64,000 nt of DNA from Mytilus galloprovincialis (GCF_965363235.1 NC_134845.1:64695261-64759260); one strand, 5' to 3'; shown: positions 44,501 through 55,886, numbered from the stretch's first letter. The notes: generated from the sequence alone by a model not told the origin. Made by a program: numbers and translations.

Positions 44501-45373
44501 CATAGTTGTTTTTCGTTGATTTTTTTTGTACATAAATTAGGCCGTTAGTTTTCTCGTTTAAATTGTTTTACATTTGTCATTTCGGGGCCTTGTATAGCTG
44601 ACTATGCGGAATGGTCTATGCTCATTGTTGAAGGCCATACGGTGACCTTTAGTTGTTAATTTAAGTGTCATTTGGTCTACAGTGAAGAGTTGTCTCATTT
44701 GCAATCATACCACATCTTTTTTTTTTTTTATTTACTTAACTTTTCTGACGAATATTTTTGCAATGTAATTGTTGTGTGCTAAATTGCAACTATAAAAAAA
44801 AATGTTTCAATGTTGTTAACATGTGCTAATTGATGTATTGATAGGGAGCCGGACAGAAATACAAAAATCTCATCGAAATTTCTATTCAATGTATCAAAAA
44901 ATAAATATTCAGAAAATAGAAATCGATACCAGCGTTAGATTCTGCATGAAACTTTGGGTTTCAAACGAATGGATAACAACTGTCGTTTTCCAGACATGGT
45001 ACATGCATGATCATGAATGTTCTTATATAGAATATGGTGGATTAATCTAGGTTGATTGCTGGCAAACCTCTTACTGGTATGCCAGTCGAATATGATTGCA
45101 AATATTTAAGCAGGAGAACATATTTTTTTTTTGTATTTTTACCATTTGTATAATTATATTTATTTGATATGCAAGTGTTATATATTCAGATGTGCCACAA
45201 AGGCAGAATGTGATAAAGATTGGATAACTGAATCTTCGTACAGAAATGAATGTAGCCATTACAATGTAGTAATCCTGCAAGATGCCCATTTCGAATGTTC
45301 ATTCTGTTGCCAAGGAGACAACTGTAATCTCCAGACTGTGCCAGATAATCTTTACGGATCTGTTGTGGGATAA
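41450..45373 (+). CDS. Secreted Ly6/uPAR (three-finger fold) protein, three exons
   Basis: Exons 41450-41524, 42721-42860 and 45190-45373, all with GT/AG and matching phase (0, then 2/1), give 132 residues. Exon 1 is a signal peptide (M-S-K-V-V-L-V-C-L-T-F-L-S-L-V-A-L) followed by a Gln run, then donor GTAAGT. The mature part begins with C-H-L-C and ends C-C-Q-G-D-N-C-N, the C-C-x4-C-N box of the LU domain. Cys at 28, 31, 38, 47, 55, 73, 79, 93, 108, 111, 112 and 117: twelve, more than the usual 8-10. The short tail after the box is not hydrophobic, so a GPI anchor is unlikely and the protein is probably soluble and secreted. AATAAA-type signals follow the stop at once. Introns hold a LINE fragment, a TTAA MITE and other repeats. 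Partner unknown. Confidence 0.8.
41726..41792. repeat. Near-perfect 32-bp hairpin
   Basis: Arms 41726-41757 and 41761-41792 with one mismatch and a 3-base loop (AAC); the centre is ACTGAGGCC/GGCCTCAGT. It lies in intron 1 of the Ly6-like gene. Probably a small foldback element. Confidence 0.85.
41868..42137 (+). repeat. Dispersed repeat family A, diverged 3' part
   Basis: AAGGGGCCAGCTGATTCCTCAGGGTGC ... GACACATTCCTTATTTCC, in intron 1 of the Ly6-like gene. Confidence 0.6.
42721..42860 (+). CDS. Ly6-like gene exon 2
   Basis: 46 codons plus two bases; acceptor TTATTTGTTTTAG, donor AAG|GTTTGT. Encodes the first two fingers with C-H-L-C and three more Cys. Confidence 0.78.
42905..43145 (+). repeat. 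T-rich degenerate minisatellite
   Basis: Repeats of (G/A)TCCTG(C/A)CTTTTTTTTT with ~25-35 bp spacing; non-coding. Confidence 0.65.
43195..44010 (+). pseudogene. LINE ORF2 C-terminal remnant split by a MITE
   Basis: Plus strand. E-Y-A-Y-S-I-W-D-P and Q-R-R-P-A...F-V-T (43200-43300) match the end of CR1/jockey-like ORF2. After the TTAA element (43503-43904) the line resumes with L-E-Q-P-Q-P-S...S-F-K-A-D-V. Stops and gaps make it dead. It is close in type to the minus-strand copy at 45.56-46.78 kb (E-Y-A-C-S-V-W-D-P). Confidence 0.75.
43503..43904 (+). mobile_element. 402-bp TTAA-type MITE
   Basis: Ends GG(G/A)TGTACTTAGGTGAGGTT inverted, flanked on both sides by TTAA (43499-43502, 43905-43908). 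It interrupts the LINE remnant, so insertion is plain. No transposase; piggyBac or Kolobok type is possible. Confidence 0.85.
44264..44343. repeat. 30-bp hairpin
   Basis: Arms 44264-44293 and 44314-44343 (ATCTCCCATACAGACAGAG and reverse) with one mismatch and a 20-nt loop. It lies at the edge of a family B copy. Confidence 0.75.
44386..44735 (-). repeat. Dispersed repeat family B, long copy
   Basis: Includes CATGTTTAACCCCGCCACAT, TAGGCCGTTAGTTTTCTCG, GCTGACTATGCGGAATGGTC and TTGTCTCATTTGCAATCATA. In intron 2 of the Ly6-like gene. Confidence 0.65.
44925..45085 (+). repeat. Dispersed repeat family C, degenerate copy
   Basis: AACGAATGGATAACAACTGTCG ... AGACATGGTACATGCAT ... GGTGGATTAATCTAGG. 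It is open for a while but repeat-derived. Confidence 0.5.
45190..45373 (+). CDS. Ly6-like gene exon 3
   Basis: One base completes an Arg codon, then 60 codons and TAA at 45371. Acceptor TTATATATTCAG. Holds seven Cys including the final C-C-x4-C-N box. Confidence 0.8.
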
Positions 45374-45564
45374 AATAAAATAAAATAAAACTTTCTTCTG
45401 TCATTTTATTTATTCATTATTCCATTATTAAATTCAACAAGAACGGTTACTGTGTGAACAGACAAGTTTGTAAATCAAGACAGACTAAAGAGTTAGTCTA
45501 TTTTTCTTTATTTCTTAAGGTCATTTTTCTCTATTCTTCAAACTTTTGGCCCATTATTCTCTAT

Positions 45565-46775
45565 TCTTTATACAAGAAATCGTGTTGTGTGTCCTCTAGC
45601 TACGGATGATGTAGTCTGTAGCTCTAGCGTTGGTATTGCTACGAGGCCATGTACTATTCTGTACATTATTACTGCTTTGCAGTTGACCCTCCTCTCGGCT
45701 AGTGGTTTCCACTGTAGAGTTTTTAGCATTGATGTTACACTGCTGGTTTGTTGGTAGTTGTTCAATACAAACCGAGCTGATCTTCTTTGCACACTTACTA
45801 ATTTCTGTATGTTAAGGTTGGTGAACGGGTCCCAGACTGAGCATGCATACTCAAGCAATGGTCTTACTAGCGTTGTGTAGCATACAGATTTTGTTTGTTT
45901 GGGACAGTGCTGAAGATTTCTTTGGATGAAGGCCCTGGTTGAATTAGCATTTTAGCTATGACCTCTATGTGGGTGTTCCAATTAATAGTTTTGTGGATTG
46001 TTACGCCTAGATAGTTTGCCGAGAAAACCAGTTCTAAATTGTGCCCACGAATGTTGTAGCTTGTGAGATGAGGTTTGCGCTTGTTGCTTACGCGTTTCAG
46101 TTGGCATTTGCTTGGATGAAATTCTATTTGCCAATCAGATTCCCATCTGAGCAAGTTGTTCGTGTCTTCTTGTAGTAGATGTGAGTCAGCATCATTTTTA
46201 TCATACTGTATATTACGCAGTCATCTGCAAATAAATGAACTGTTGATGACTGTACATAGTCTGGTAGGTCGTTGATGAACAGAAGGAACATGAGTGGTCC
46301 AAGTACGCTGCCCTGTGATACACCTGATTGGACTGGTGCAGTGTGATATGTTTTACCATCCACAAAGACTCTCTGATTTCTGGAGCTGAGGAAGTCTATG
46401 ATCCACTGGAGTGTTGGCCCGCTGATACCATAGTACTCTGCTTTGTACAATAGTCTCTCATGGGGACTTTATCGAATGCCTTGAAAAAATCATGCAAGAT
46501 ATTAAGGTCAATTTGTTCACCGAGATTTATGTTTTTAGCCAGCTCCTGTATTGTAAGGATAAGTTGTGACTCGAGGGAACGGTTCTTTCTAAATCCATGT
46601 TGAGCGTCGTTTAGGATACCATGGATATCAAGATGTTTTGCAATACTAATGCATAGTATGTGCTCTAGGATCTTGCATGTGACAACAGTCAATGAAACTG
46701 GACGGTAGTTACTGGTACGTGATTTATCTCCTTTCTTGAAAATTGGAACAATTGGCTTCTTTCCATTCTAGTGGT
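45565..46775 (-). pseudogene. CR1/jockey-like LINE reverse transcriptase remnant
   Basis: Minus strand, at least four frame segments: I-F-K-K-G-D-K, then S-L-T-V-V-T-C-K-I-L-E (46.68-46.76 kb), A-Q-H-G-F-R-K-N-R-S, F-F-K-A-F-D, S-Q-G-S-V-L-G-P-L-M-F and L-F-A-D-D-C-V-I-Y (catalytic box intact), then Y-L-G-V-T-I and the C-terminal E-Y-A-C-S-V-W-D-P. Endonuclease and 5' end are absent (truncated at ~46775). Frame breaks occur at ~46.45, 46.14 and 45.86 kb. Confidence 0.88.
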
Positions 46776-47910
46776 AATTACAATTATAAGAAAAAAAAAT
46801 TAAAAAATACGGTTTTCAACTCCACAAAGAAATTGGTAATTTCGAAAGGCTACAAAACCTTCCTCGGGGTAACCGATCTCTATTGACTAGGATTTTTCAG
46901 TTTTCCTGTCATAGGTCGATGTTTTTTTCAGAGTATTTTTTCTCCACTCATTAACAGAAATTGGCTTAATCTAATCACCAACAATCCAACAAGTAATCAA
47001 TCTCCATTTAACTAAGCACGGATGTTGTAATTTCCTCTTTTAATTTGGACTCGTAACCAATATACTGCATGAGGCTTTGGACACGTTTACAGAACAGAGA
47101 ATAATGGCTTAAAACTGTAGATAAATAGACCAATAGTTGTGAAAAGAGAAAAACAGGCAAAAATATAAAAAAAAAAGGGTAATATAAGGTGCTTTTATGT
47201 AAAGAATAGAAAAATAATTTACAACAACTATAATGAATAGAAAAAAATGACCTAAACATTAAGGAAATAAAGAACACCATCCAGTCCCTTCTGTGTGCTA
47301 TTTGCACAATTGATAAACTACAGTATAATTGCATCACACGTTAGTATTTACTAACGTTTTCTAGTTAGAGATTGGAAGGAAAAAATTGAAACTGGTATAG
47401 AAATTAATTATTCTGTCTGGATATTATGCAAGATCTATGTTTTTGAATTCCGTAATATAGATATTTATATTGCTCAAATATTTGGGAATGAGCTGCTCAA
47501 CTAAATATTCAACTTAATTATTTTACAAATGTCATTTTTATTTGACAAATAATTGAATAGTTATGTTCGAAAAAGAATATCAATTTATTCTACGTGCCTG
47601 CTTCTATAGTTTTAGGTAAAAAAAAATACTATACATTGTTGTCATAATTGAAAACATTTCAGGTATTGTCTTGACTTGTTATCCCGTTATCTACTATGTG
47701 TTAATCTTCTTAATTTTTTATTTCTTTTTCTTTTGTTAGGAGGAGGGTCTCTTGTTTGACCACATGATCAAAAGTTATCTATGAAGACTTCTGATTTATA
47801 GAATATTTTTATCATAAAATTTGATTTCTTTCCCATGCAAATTATATCAAAACTTATGGGGTACAGAACAGTAAGAGTGTAACTCTTTAAAAATCAGTTG
47901 AACATTTTAA
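46776..47910. other. A/T-rich spacer
   Basis: No gene recognised. Confidence 0.35.
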
Positions 47911-47914
47911 TTTA

Positions 47915-48330
47915 TTTATTTATTTATTAATGAAATGCACATTTATACCCCTGGGGGTTGAAGGCATATACAAACAATACAATACAATATACACAATATA
48001 AAAATTAACATATCAAACATCATATATAAAGTGGTAAAACAGTAATATTTATGCAGGCGTTGTGTCCACTCCCCTCAGTGCAAATGACTTTTTAATGAAC
48101 GGAACAGTAAGCTGCATAATATAAAATGAAGATAGAATTAATTGTAATTTATCTGTTTCAGACAAATTAAAGTATTCTGGACATATATTATTTATATCTT
48201 TTTCAAGCTGATTACGTAAAGATTTATTAATTTTACATTTTAAGAAAAAGTGGGTTTCATCTTCAACCGCATTTGAATTACAATGTTTACATATTCTATT
48301 TTCTCTTTGAATTCTTTTATATCTCACATA
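47915..48330 (-). pseudogene. 5'-truncated LINE 3' end with TTTA tail
   Basis: Minus strand: R-E-N-R-I-C-K-H-C...D-E-T-H-F-F-L-K-C (zinc-knuckle-like ORF2 end), followed by a short 3' region and an AAAT simple repeat at 47915-47933. The 83-92 codons are open. Confidence 0.82.
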
Positions 48331-48499
48331 CTGTTAGTAAAGAGAAATCTCAATAATGAAAATTAGTCTTTGTCAACTGCAATTTATATTCAATGTAACT
48401 GTTCCTGCAAATTTTTGGGATCCAATTTCTTGATTTTTTTCTATTATTTTCAACAGTTCTGACATCTTGTGTAAATCAGAGATTGTTATTAATGTATAC

Positions 48500-48645
48500 A
48501 TTTGAACTAGTACACAGTTTGCTAAGGGGGCCAGCTGAAGCCCGCCACCGGGTGCGGGATATTTTCATTGGTGGCCTTCTGCTAATTTCTGCTTTTTTGG
48601 TCGGGTTGTTGTCTCTTTGACACACTTCCCATTTCAATTATCTAT
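48500..48645 (+). repeat. Dispersed repeat family A, 3' end
   Basis: GGGGCCAGCTGAAGCCCGCC ... TTGTCTCTTTGACACAC. Confidence 0.65.
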
Positions 48646-48665
48646 TGTATTTGTTCGTTTCTTAA

Positions 48666-49256
48666 GGTATATTCATGGTATACCGCCATCTTGGATTGTA
48701 CTATCGCATGTACACAATCAGTCTAGTTATTTGCCCAGATCTGCATATTGGTAGACAGATTTACAATTTGTTTGGTTAGACTGTTTATATATATGAAACA
48801 AACTTGCTGATTATTCATAATTGCATTATCCAAAATTTACATTTGTGTTTAACGGAATCAATTTTCTCAACTAAGCCATTAAAGGGGATATAACTCTTAT
48901 ACATTGTAGTAGAAAAATATACTTGACAGAAAGGTATTTTTTTTATTTTTACTTGTAGCAAGGAAACAAGTTCGGTGACACCATTTTTCCTTTTTAATTT
49001 CTTAAAATATATGATAAAACCTATCTTCTCATAATTTATTTTAAAATTCTATCTCATAGATATATTTCTATGCACAGAAAAACGGTTATTTCATGATCAT
49101 TCTAACCAAATTTATACAGTTTTCAACGACATGTAGCTTGCAAAATAGCACGATGACCCATCCTTTTATTATATTTTTAAAAAGAGAATAGTCAAATCTT
49201 CATTTTGGGAAAGTATATGAACTTTCTTTCTCGGAAACATATTCCTATGATCTACC
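48666..49256 (+). mobile_element. Family D TTAA-type element, copy 2
   Basis: GGTATATTCATGGTATACCG to CCTATGATCTACC, flanked by TTAA on both sides (48662-48665, 49257-49260). It matches 8451-9049 along its length. Non-coding. Confidence 0.82.
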
Positions 49257-49394
49257 TTAAACGATAATATTTTTATATATCACGATCATCTTTAAATGAT
49301 ACAAAGTTTGACAGATTAGTCTTAAAGTTGATAATGATGAATACGTGTAGAGGGTACAGAAGTCAATTGTTTGCAGCCATATCACTATATATAG

Positions 49395-49690
49395 ATATAG
49401 GAAGATGTGGTATGAGTGCCAATAAGACAACTCTCCATCCAAATAACAATTTATAAAAGTTAACCTTTATAGGTTAATGTACGGCCTTCAACACAGAGCC
49501 TTGGCTCACACCGAACAACAAGCTATAAAGGGCCCCAAAATTACTAGTGTAAAACCATTCAAACGGGAAAACCAACGGTCTAATCTAAATAAAAAACGAG
49601 AAGCACGTATAAATTACATAAACAAACGACAACTACTGTACATCAGATTCCTGACTAAGGACAGGTGCAATCATTTGCAGCAGGATTAAA
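49395..49690 (+). repeat. Dispersed repeat family B, long copy
   Basis: GATGTGGTATGAGTGCCAAT ... GTACGGCCTTCAACA ... AACAAACGACAACTACTGTA. Confidence 0.6.
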
Positions 49691-49694
49691 CGTT

Positions 49695-50585
49695 TTAAAC
49701 TTTTAATGGTACCAAACCTTCTCCGTTTTTCCGAAACAATAGAATAACATCACAAATTAGAAAAACACTATATATGGGTTTTTTATAGAAATACGTACAC
49801 TTGTACATTTTATCTCTGTGAATATGATTATTTCATGTTTATTGGTAACAAATTTTGCGAGGCAATTACCTGATGACACGGTCTCGATGAAAGCAACGCA
49901 TCTTTAAAGAAAAAGCTTTGCTGTAGGTAACAAAATATGGAAACAAAATATTAAAAATGGAATGCCTTTATGTTATATGAAATCTTCGATATGGAAAAAT
50001 GTTACATTGTAACGGTTAGACAAGTTAGTTCGTGCTTTATAAGCAGAGGATACATATTAACACAATGTTGCTGCTCAAATTTAAACTTTAGAAGATTTAA
50101 TTGAAATGCATATAATATGACTTTTATCAAGGGTTTGTTAACCTTCATTCATAATAAAATACAAACCTGAAGGTCTAGATGGGGTCATTCAGGTCCGTAT
50201 TCTTTTAATGTGTAACCTTTCATTCTCTATTCTATATATATTTTAGCACACCATTATTCTCCATTATTTATTTTATGGTCCGATTCTTTACTCTTGGTCC
50301 ATTATTATCTATTCTGTAAACTTTATCTCGACCCTCAGTTATTGGCATGGCAAACTTCTTAGTCGGTATATGTATCTTGACGTCCTATAGTGAATGATTT
50401 CAGCGCCTGAAAAGAATGGATTCAAGTTGGTATGAAAATAAAAGAAATTTTACAACAAATATCATCACCTAAGTTATATCATTAAACCAATTTACTGTCA
50501 ATCCTGCTTTAAATATAGCTTAGTGCCGTATGATAAATTGTACCTTATAAATCATTTTAATATATAATCAATTGTTTGTTTCTTT
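49695..50585. other. Spacer with T-rich repeat
   Basis: Contains CATTCTCTATTCT/CCATTATT repeats (50.2-50.34 kb) also present near 45.5, 52.1 and 53.0 kb. No exon recognised. Confidence 0.35.
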
Positions 50586-50590
50586 TTTAG

Positions 50591-50728
50591 AGGAAAAGGG
50601 GGGTGAACTCGGAGAGCCTAGAACAAAATACTGATATATCATATCTATCAGACAATATATCAGTCAACATAACTGGTACAATTCGTCAATACAAATCTCC
50701 TTTAATCCCGATTGGGATTGTTCATTGA
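50591..50728 (+). other. Possible terminal exon
   Basis: Follows a strong acceptor (TTTGTTTCTTTTTTAG) and is open for 45 codons to TGA (R-K-R-G-V-N-S-E ... P-I-G-I-V-H). No partner exon and no family recognised; could be chance. Confidence 0.2.
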
Positions 50729-51486
50729 ATCAACTGTAGCCTCGCAGCTATAGAGGGGTGCTCCATTCACGGAGAGATCATCGTGCAATCATACAAATTA
50801 CTTTTGGTAAATATATATCAGGATAAAAATGGTCTATAAGAGGACATGAATAAATATTTAACACTTTGACAGTTTTAAGCAGACTCTCTGAAAATTGAGG
50901 TTCGTGAAGATAATAAAAAAAAATGTTTTGATATTGAAATGTTCTACAAATGACTGTCTTTAAAATTTTGGTTGCTGTCTTCTTTCTTTATATTTCCCAA
51001 TAATAACCACACATAAGTATTAATGTAAATATAATAGTTCGCCGCATGATAAAATATAAATCATTGAACCTGAATATATAATCTGATTTCTTTCGTGAAA
51101 ATTAAAAAAAAATAATCGGTCATCATCAAGGAAAGCTAGACATCTTTGCAGATTGGTCCTCGTGGCATTCAATACGTACTTTTACCAAACTTCTATAGCA
51201 TACGGCTGTCAATGTAAATATTGTTCAAGTCAGAATGAATTTTTTTTTTTTTGTCTGATTTCCAGTGGGAAAAAGTTCATGCATTATCAGTGGGTCAATC
51301 AGGTGATGAATAAAAGAAGAATGGGTATATGATCAAAATCTGTATCAGACACTCATATATATGTTGCAAAGGGCTTAACTTCTTTTTATGCGATAAACGT
51401 GGCGCTATTCCCTCACAAGAAATCAGACTAACTGTCTCTTTACCCAAATGGCAAATAGCGCATAGTTTACAATAGAACGGGCAACA

Positions 51487-52030
51487 ATGTCACCGGGTTG
51501 GCAACATGTCCAACATTTCATCGGAGTATGCACATGTGTCATCAGAATGGGTATCTTGTCATCGGAGTATGCAACATTTTATTGGAATGGTTATTCTGTT
51601 ATCGGGATGGGCAACATGTCATCGGAGTATGCAACATGTCATCGGGATGGGCAACATGTCCAAAATGTCATCGAAGTAGGCAACATTTCAATGGAATGGT
51701 TATCCTGTCATCGGGATGGGCAACATGTCCAAAATATCATCGTAGTATGCACATGTGTCATCAGAATGGGTATCTTGACATCGGAGTATGCAACATTTCA
51801 TTGGAATGGTTATCCTGTCATCGGGATGGGCAACATGTCCAACATGTCGTTGAAGAATGCACATGTTATTGGAATGGGCAACATGTCATCGGAGTATGCA
51901 ACATGTCATAGGGATGGGCAACATGTCCAAAATGTCATTGAAGTATGCACACATGTCATCAGAATGGCCAACATGTCATCAGAATGGGCAACATCTCAAC
52001 GGAATGATATTCTGTTGAGATGTTGCCCAC
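51487..52030 (+). repeat. Minisatellite of ~20-bp units with a terminal hairpin
   Basis: Built from variants of ATGGGCAACATGTCATCGG and AGTATGCAACATGTCATCGG. It is open in two frames because the units lack stops, giving a 205-codon frame that is repeat-derived, not a gene. The end (51986-52028) is a perfect 15-bp hairpin made from an inverted unit. Confidence 0.85.
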
Positions 52031-52235
52031 CCGGATTACCTGTTATTATGATCTTTTATTTCATGAGGGTCTGTTTTGGGGTCGCTCATTTGTGTATTCT
52101 TTAAGCCATTTCTCCATTATTTATATTTTTTTCAATATTTTCTAGTCTTAATAGTTTATGTCCTCGGTATTCTCTATCTTAATCATTAATTTTCCTATTT
52201 TCTCTTTTCTTTATTTTTTTGTCCATTATTTGTAG

Positions 52236-52990
52236 AACTAGAACACACCCGTGATATCACGGGTCCGTGACTGAATTAAAGTATATAATTATGCGCAAGC
52301 CTTATTTTAGTATTAGTATTGTCATCTGATAAAGTAATGCCGATTATAAGATACACAGTTTTTCTCTGCTTTCAAGTCTTTCTGTTTGAACCCGTCGAAC
52401 TGAAACAATAATATTAATTATTTGGAAAACAAAAGGTCCTGGAATGGAGTATTTTTTAATCAACAGCATTGTCCTATATAAGTTATAAATAAAGTTGAAT
52501 TCTTTGCTTCGCTGTTTTACGTCATGCCCACTAACAAATTGAAAACTGTACCTATACGCCTTATTTTTAGTCCAGATTTTTAGTATTCGTATTGTTATCT
52601 TAGAAAGTCTTACTGATTGAAATACTACAATAGGTAACAATTTGACAATTTAGTAGTGTCAACGCTGTGGTTATGACCCGTGTATATAGCAATGCTATTA
52701 ATCCTGAATACAACGTTTGGTGGTGCGCCTGTCAGATGCGGAACGTACAGATAAGGTAATTGGTAACAGGTGAATATACTATTGGTATCGGTAGCGGACT
52801 CGACCCGGAACTTCTTAATTATTGGCAATATTAACTACGTGGAAAACAAAAGGGCCTGGAGTGGTGTAATTTTTAATCTACACCTTTGTACTATATTAGT
52901 TATATATAAAGTTGAATTCTGTGATTCGTCGTTTTTACGTGATGACGGCTGACAAATTGGAGCTCGTAATTTTAGTATTATAGATGGGTC
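52236..52990 (+). repeat. Dispersed repeat family G with internal duplication
   Basis: Begins with an 18-bp perfect palindrome ACCCGTGATATCACGGGT (52247-52264). TGGAAAACAAAAGG(T/G)CCTGGA...TATAAAGTTGAATTCT recurs at 52.42 and 52.84 kb. Non-coding. Confidence 0.65.
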
Positions 52991-52999
52991 TATTATTCT

Positions 53000-53920
53000 C
53001 TATATTATTAACCTAATCTAGATTCTACTTCATTCCTTACCGATTTTTTTCTTACTTTTCGAAGTCCTTCGTTTGGTCCTACAGTTTCCATGCTCTTCAA
53101 AACTAAATTTAGGTAGAACAACCTCCTATGGATATTACTTCCAAGAATCAACTTATAACAACTGTTATCCTCTGACCTTTAACCTGAAATGTAAATTTTG
53201 CTTATGGATTACAATATCCCGATAAAATGTAACTTCTATAAAAGGTACAAAATATAAAGGGAAATTATTTAGTAAAAATAATTCTGCACACAGACAACAA
53301 CAAAATTCAAAAACACACACAGCAATACTATGCAAGGATTGGATAACAAGGTTTTACAGAACTGAGAATGATGTGCGCTAAATTTAAGACTAGAAAAAAA
53401 ACGGTTACATTGTATATTAAACGAGGTATTTGGGTGTAAAGATGTAATGACAGACGTGCACATTTAAAAATATCCGGCTCTCCTTTTTAACTACAACGGA
53501 CCGAGTATTATGCTGAATGTCCTTGATGTTAATGCCTTACTGTAGATAACACACTAATTAGACAAATGAACTTTGAAAATGAGGTCAGTTTGATTTTGCC
53601 ATTTTATAAGGGACTTTCCGTTTTAAATTTTCTTACGAGTTGGAAATTTTTATTGTTGCTTTTGAAAAACTGTCTGAAGGATATGTACATGATGTACTGT
53701 AACGACGTATGTACAAACAACCTTCTAGTATTCTATCAAATAGATTGCTGATATTAAACTCACTGAATCATGAAACTGACAAAACATTGAAAAATGAACC
53801 ATGGCATAAAATAAGGTCAACGTTAGATGAACCGAAACGGACCACACACTTATTAACAATGATTATATGTACCAAAAATAAACTAAAACTAAGTAGAACT
53901 GAAATGTTATAAGGATATAT
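53000..53920. other. Spacer
   Basis: No gene recognised. Confidence 0.35.
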
Positions 53921-53924
53921 AAAA

Positions 53925-54052
53925 AAGAAGATGTGGTATGATTGCCAATGAGACAACTATCCACAAAAGACCAAAATAAAAAACAGACATTTAAAACAAC
54001 TATAGGTCACCGTACGGCCTTCAACAATGAGCAAAGCCCATACCGCATAAGG
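53925..54052 (+). repeat. Dispersed repeat family B
   Basis: GATGTGGTATGATTGCCAAT ... CTATCCACAAAAGACCAAAA ... AAAGCCCATACCGCATAAGG. Confidence 0.7.
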
Positions 54053-54054
54053 TT

Positions 54055-54784
54055 ATATATTTAAGATGTTTAACTGAAACATAATTATGTGGTTGTATAT
54101 GTAAAGCCTTTTGACAGTCAAAAATATCGCCTAGTGTAGGTTTTTTTACTTGATATTTTCAAATACTAGAAGTAGATGCACGTGGACATGCACTAAAGTT
54201 AGCATCTGTTCAAAACATATATTTACTGAATGATAAAAGAAAAACATGCATGTACAACTACAACTAAATAGGATTAATTTAACTATAACAATAACATTTT
54301 CAAATGTTTGTCTGTGGTTAGCTATCAAAGATAAAAACAACAAAACAAAACAACAAAACACAACTTAATGTAAACGGGGGACATTTGAGTATATAATAAG
54401 TGTGATACATGCATGAATTAATTTAGTGTATATAGAAAAGTAAAGTTATTTATAAAATTAAAAAATAAAAAATGAGATAGCTCGTGTAATATATCATCGG
54501 CTTTCAGAAATAAAAGTGCACATACCCCATGCACCCAACAGTAATTGCCACTCCAGGCAAAAAGACGCATTACTGCTAAAAACGTCAAATAATAAAAATT
54601 TCCACATTTACATATTATGTCCTCATTAACTACATGTTTCATGAAATTCTCTTGTGTGGTTTCAAAAGTTGCGATGACAAACTGTTGCGGCAGTTGTATA
54701 GACCAGTCAGTGACAACTCTACAACAGATGTATCCATCGGATCGCCATCAATGATCAATGATGGTGATACATGGCTGTGTACAT
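54055..54784. other. Spacer
   Basis: No gene recognised. Confidence 0.35.
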
Positions 54785-54836
54785 TATGTATATACAACTC
54801 GTCTAAGCATCAACCCAACAATGTTAGATCTGTAAA

Positions 54837-55806
54837 GGACAAGGTTCACTAATGGCACAAAATGGCCTAAAATATCAACTTTATCATAAAACACCAAAAA
54901 GGTCTCAATTTGGTTCGTAAATGGGTCTATTTCTAATCTAACTAAAAACCGATCTCTCATCGCTCCTGTTTCTGATATGTCGCGTGGGAGATCTAACGAA
55001 ACCCGCTTTGAGGTCACATGTGAGTGACCTCGTAGGTGTGTCTTTTTCGACCAATGAAATTGAGTCTTCCACGATCTTGGAAGTTTAACGTAAGGCAAAG
55101 GGATGTAACTCATTTTATTTACGACGAAGTCGTCAGTCATAATAATTCATAAACTTTTTTGATTGGCTTATTAATAGGTCGTCAACTCATTTGCATATCT
55201 TTATAAATTCATGACTTTTAGTTCACTCACATGTGACCTCAAAGCCGGTTTCGTTAGATCTCCCACGCGACATATCAGAAACAGGAGCGATGAGAGATCG
55301 GTTTTTAATTAGATTGGTCTATTTCAAAAGTATAAATGCTAAAAATATCAGTTCTTTTCATAAGACTACAAGATATTCGCCAAAGTAAGCCCATTTTGGA
55401 CATATTGTCAAAATATGATGATTTTGTGCATTTTTCAGACCTAAAAGCTTTTGAAACACCTTGGCCGCAACCTACGATCCAGAATGTGTTGTAACCAAAA
55501 GATTCCAATTTTGATATAGATTTCATCAATATAAAAACTTTTTGGATCGTAGATGGAGGCCAAGGTTAATTATGCCAAAAACAATTAAAATTATTGACAA
55601 AAAGTACCAAAATTGACCTTTTAATACAAATTATGCTCATTTAAGGGGTCATTGCTCCATAAATAGTAAAGGAAAGTGCTAGAAAAAATATTTATGTCTT
55701 ATTAGTATTATTACAAGTATTTCTATGTGACATTTGTAATTTTTTGCTCCAATTTAAAAAACATAAAAAAATCAGGGCCAATTTTAACCCTTCGTGAACC
55801 TTCTCC
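54837..55806. mobile_element. Spy-like non-autonomous TIR element, no target duplication
   Basis: 970 bp, ends GGACAAGGTTCAC and its reverse (one mismatch in 13). It lies between ...TGTAAA and TTTGCTTT... of the SINE; the plus-strand SINE copy shows the uninterrupted TGTAAATTTGCTTT. So nothing was duplicated or lost on insertion at AAA|TTT, the diagnostic trait of the Spy group. It carries a further foldback inside and has no transposase. Confidence 0.78.
54934..55315. mobile_element. Foldback element with ~97-bp arms and 10-bp direct repeats
   Basis: Arms run from AATCTAACTAAAAACCGATC to ~55029 and, reversed, 55220-55315, with about three mismatches. GGTCTATTTC stands on both sides (54924-54933 and 55316-55325). 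A 9-11 bp duplication with long inverted repeats is typical of Mutator-like (MULE) elements. It is nested in the Spy-like element. Non-coding. Confidence 0.72.
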
Positions 55807-55886
55807 TTTGCTTTCGCAAATTTTTTGTTCTTCCCTCGCCGGGATTCGAACCCATGCTACTGTGATATCGTGACACCAAATCGCCT

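Noticed and set aside
44823-45050. Extra exon of the Ly6-like gene
   Set aside because: Its coding-like part is a degenerate family C repeat and adds no Cys pattern.
51487-52104. 205-codon open frame
   Set aside because: It follows a ~20-bp minisatellite whose units lack stops; a second frame is also open. No domain.
52247-52264. 18-bp perfect palindrome as an operator
   Set aside because: It is the edge of a dispersed repeat, not next to a gene.
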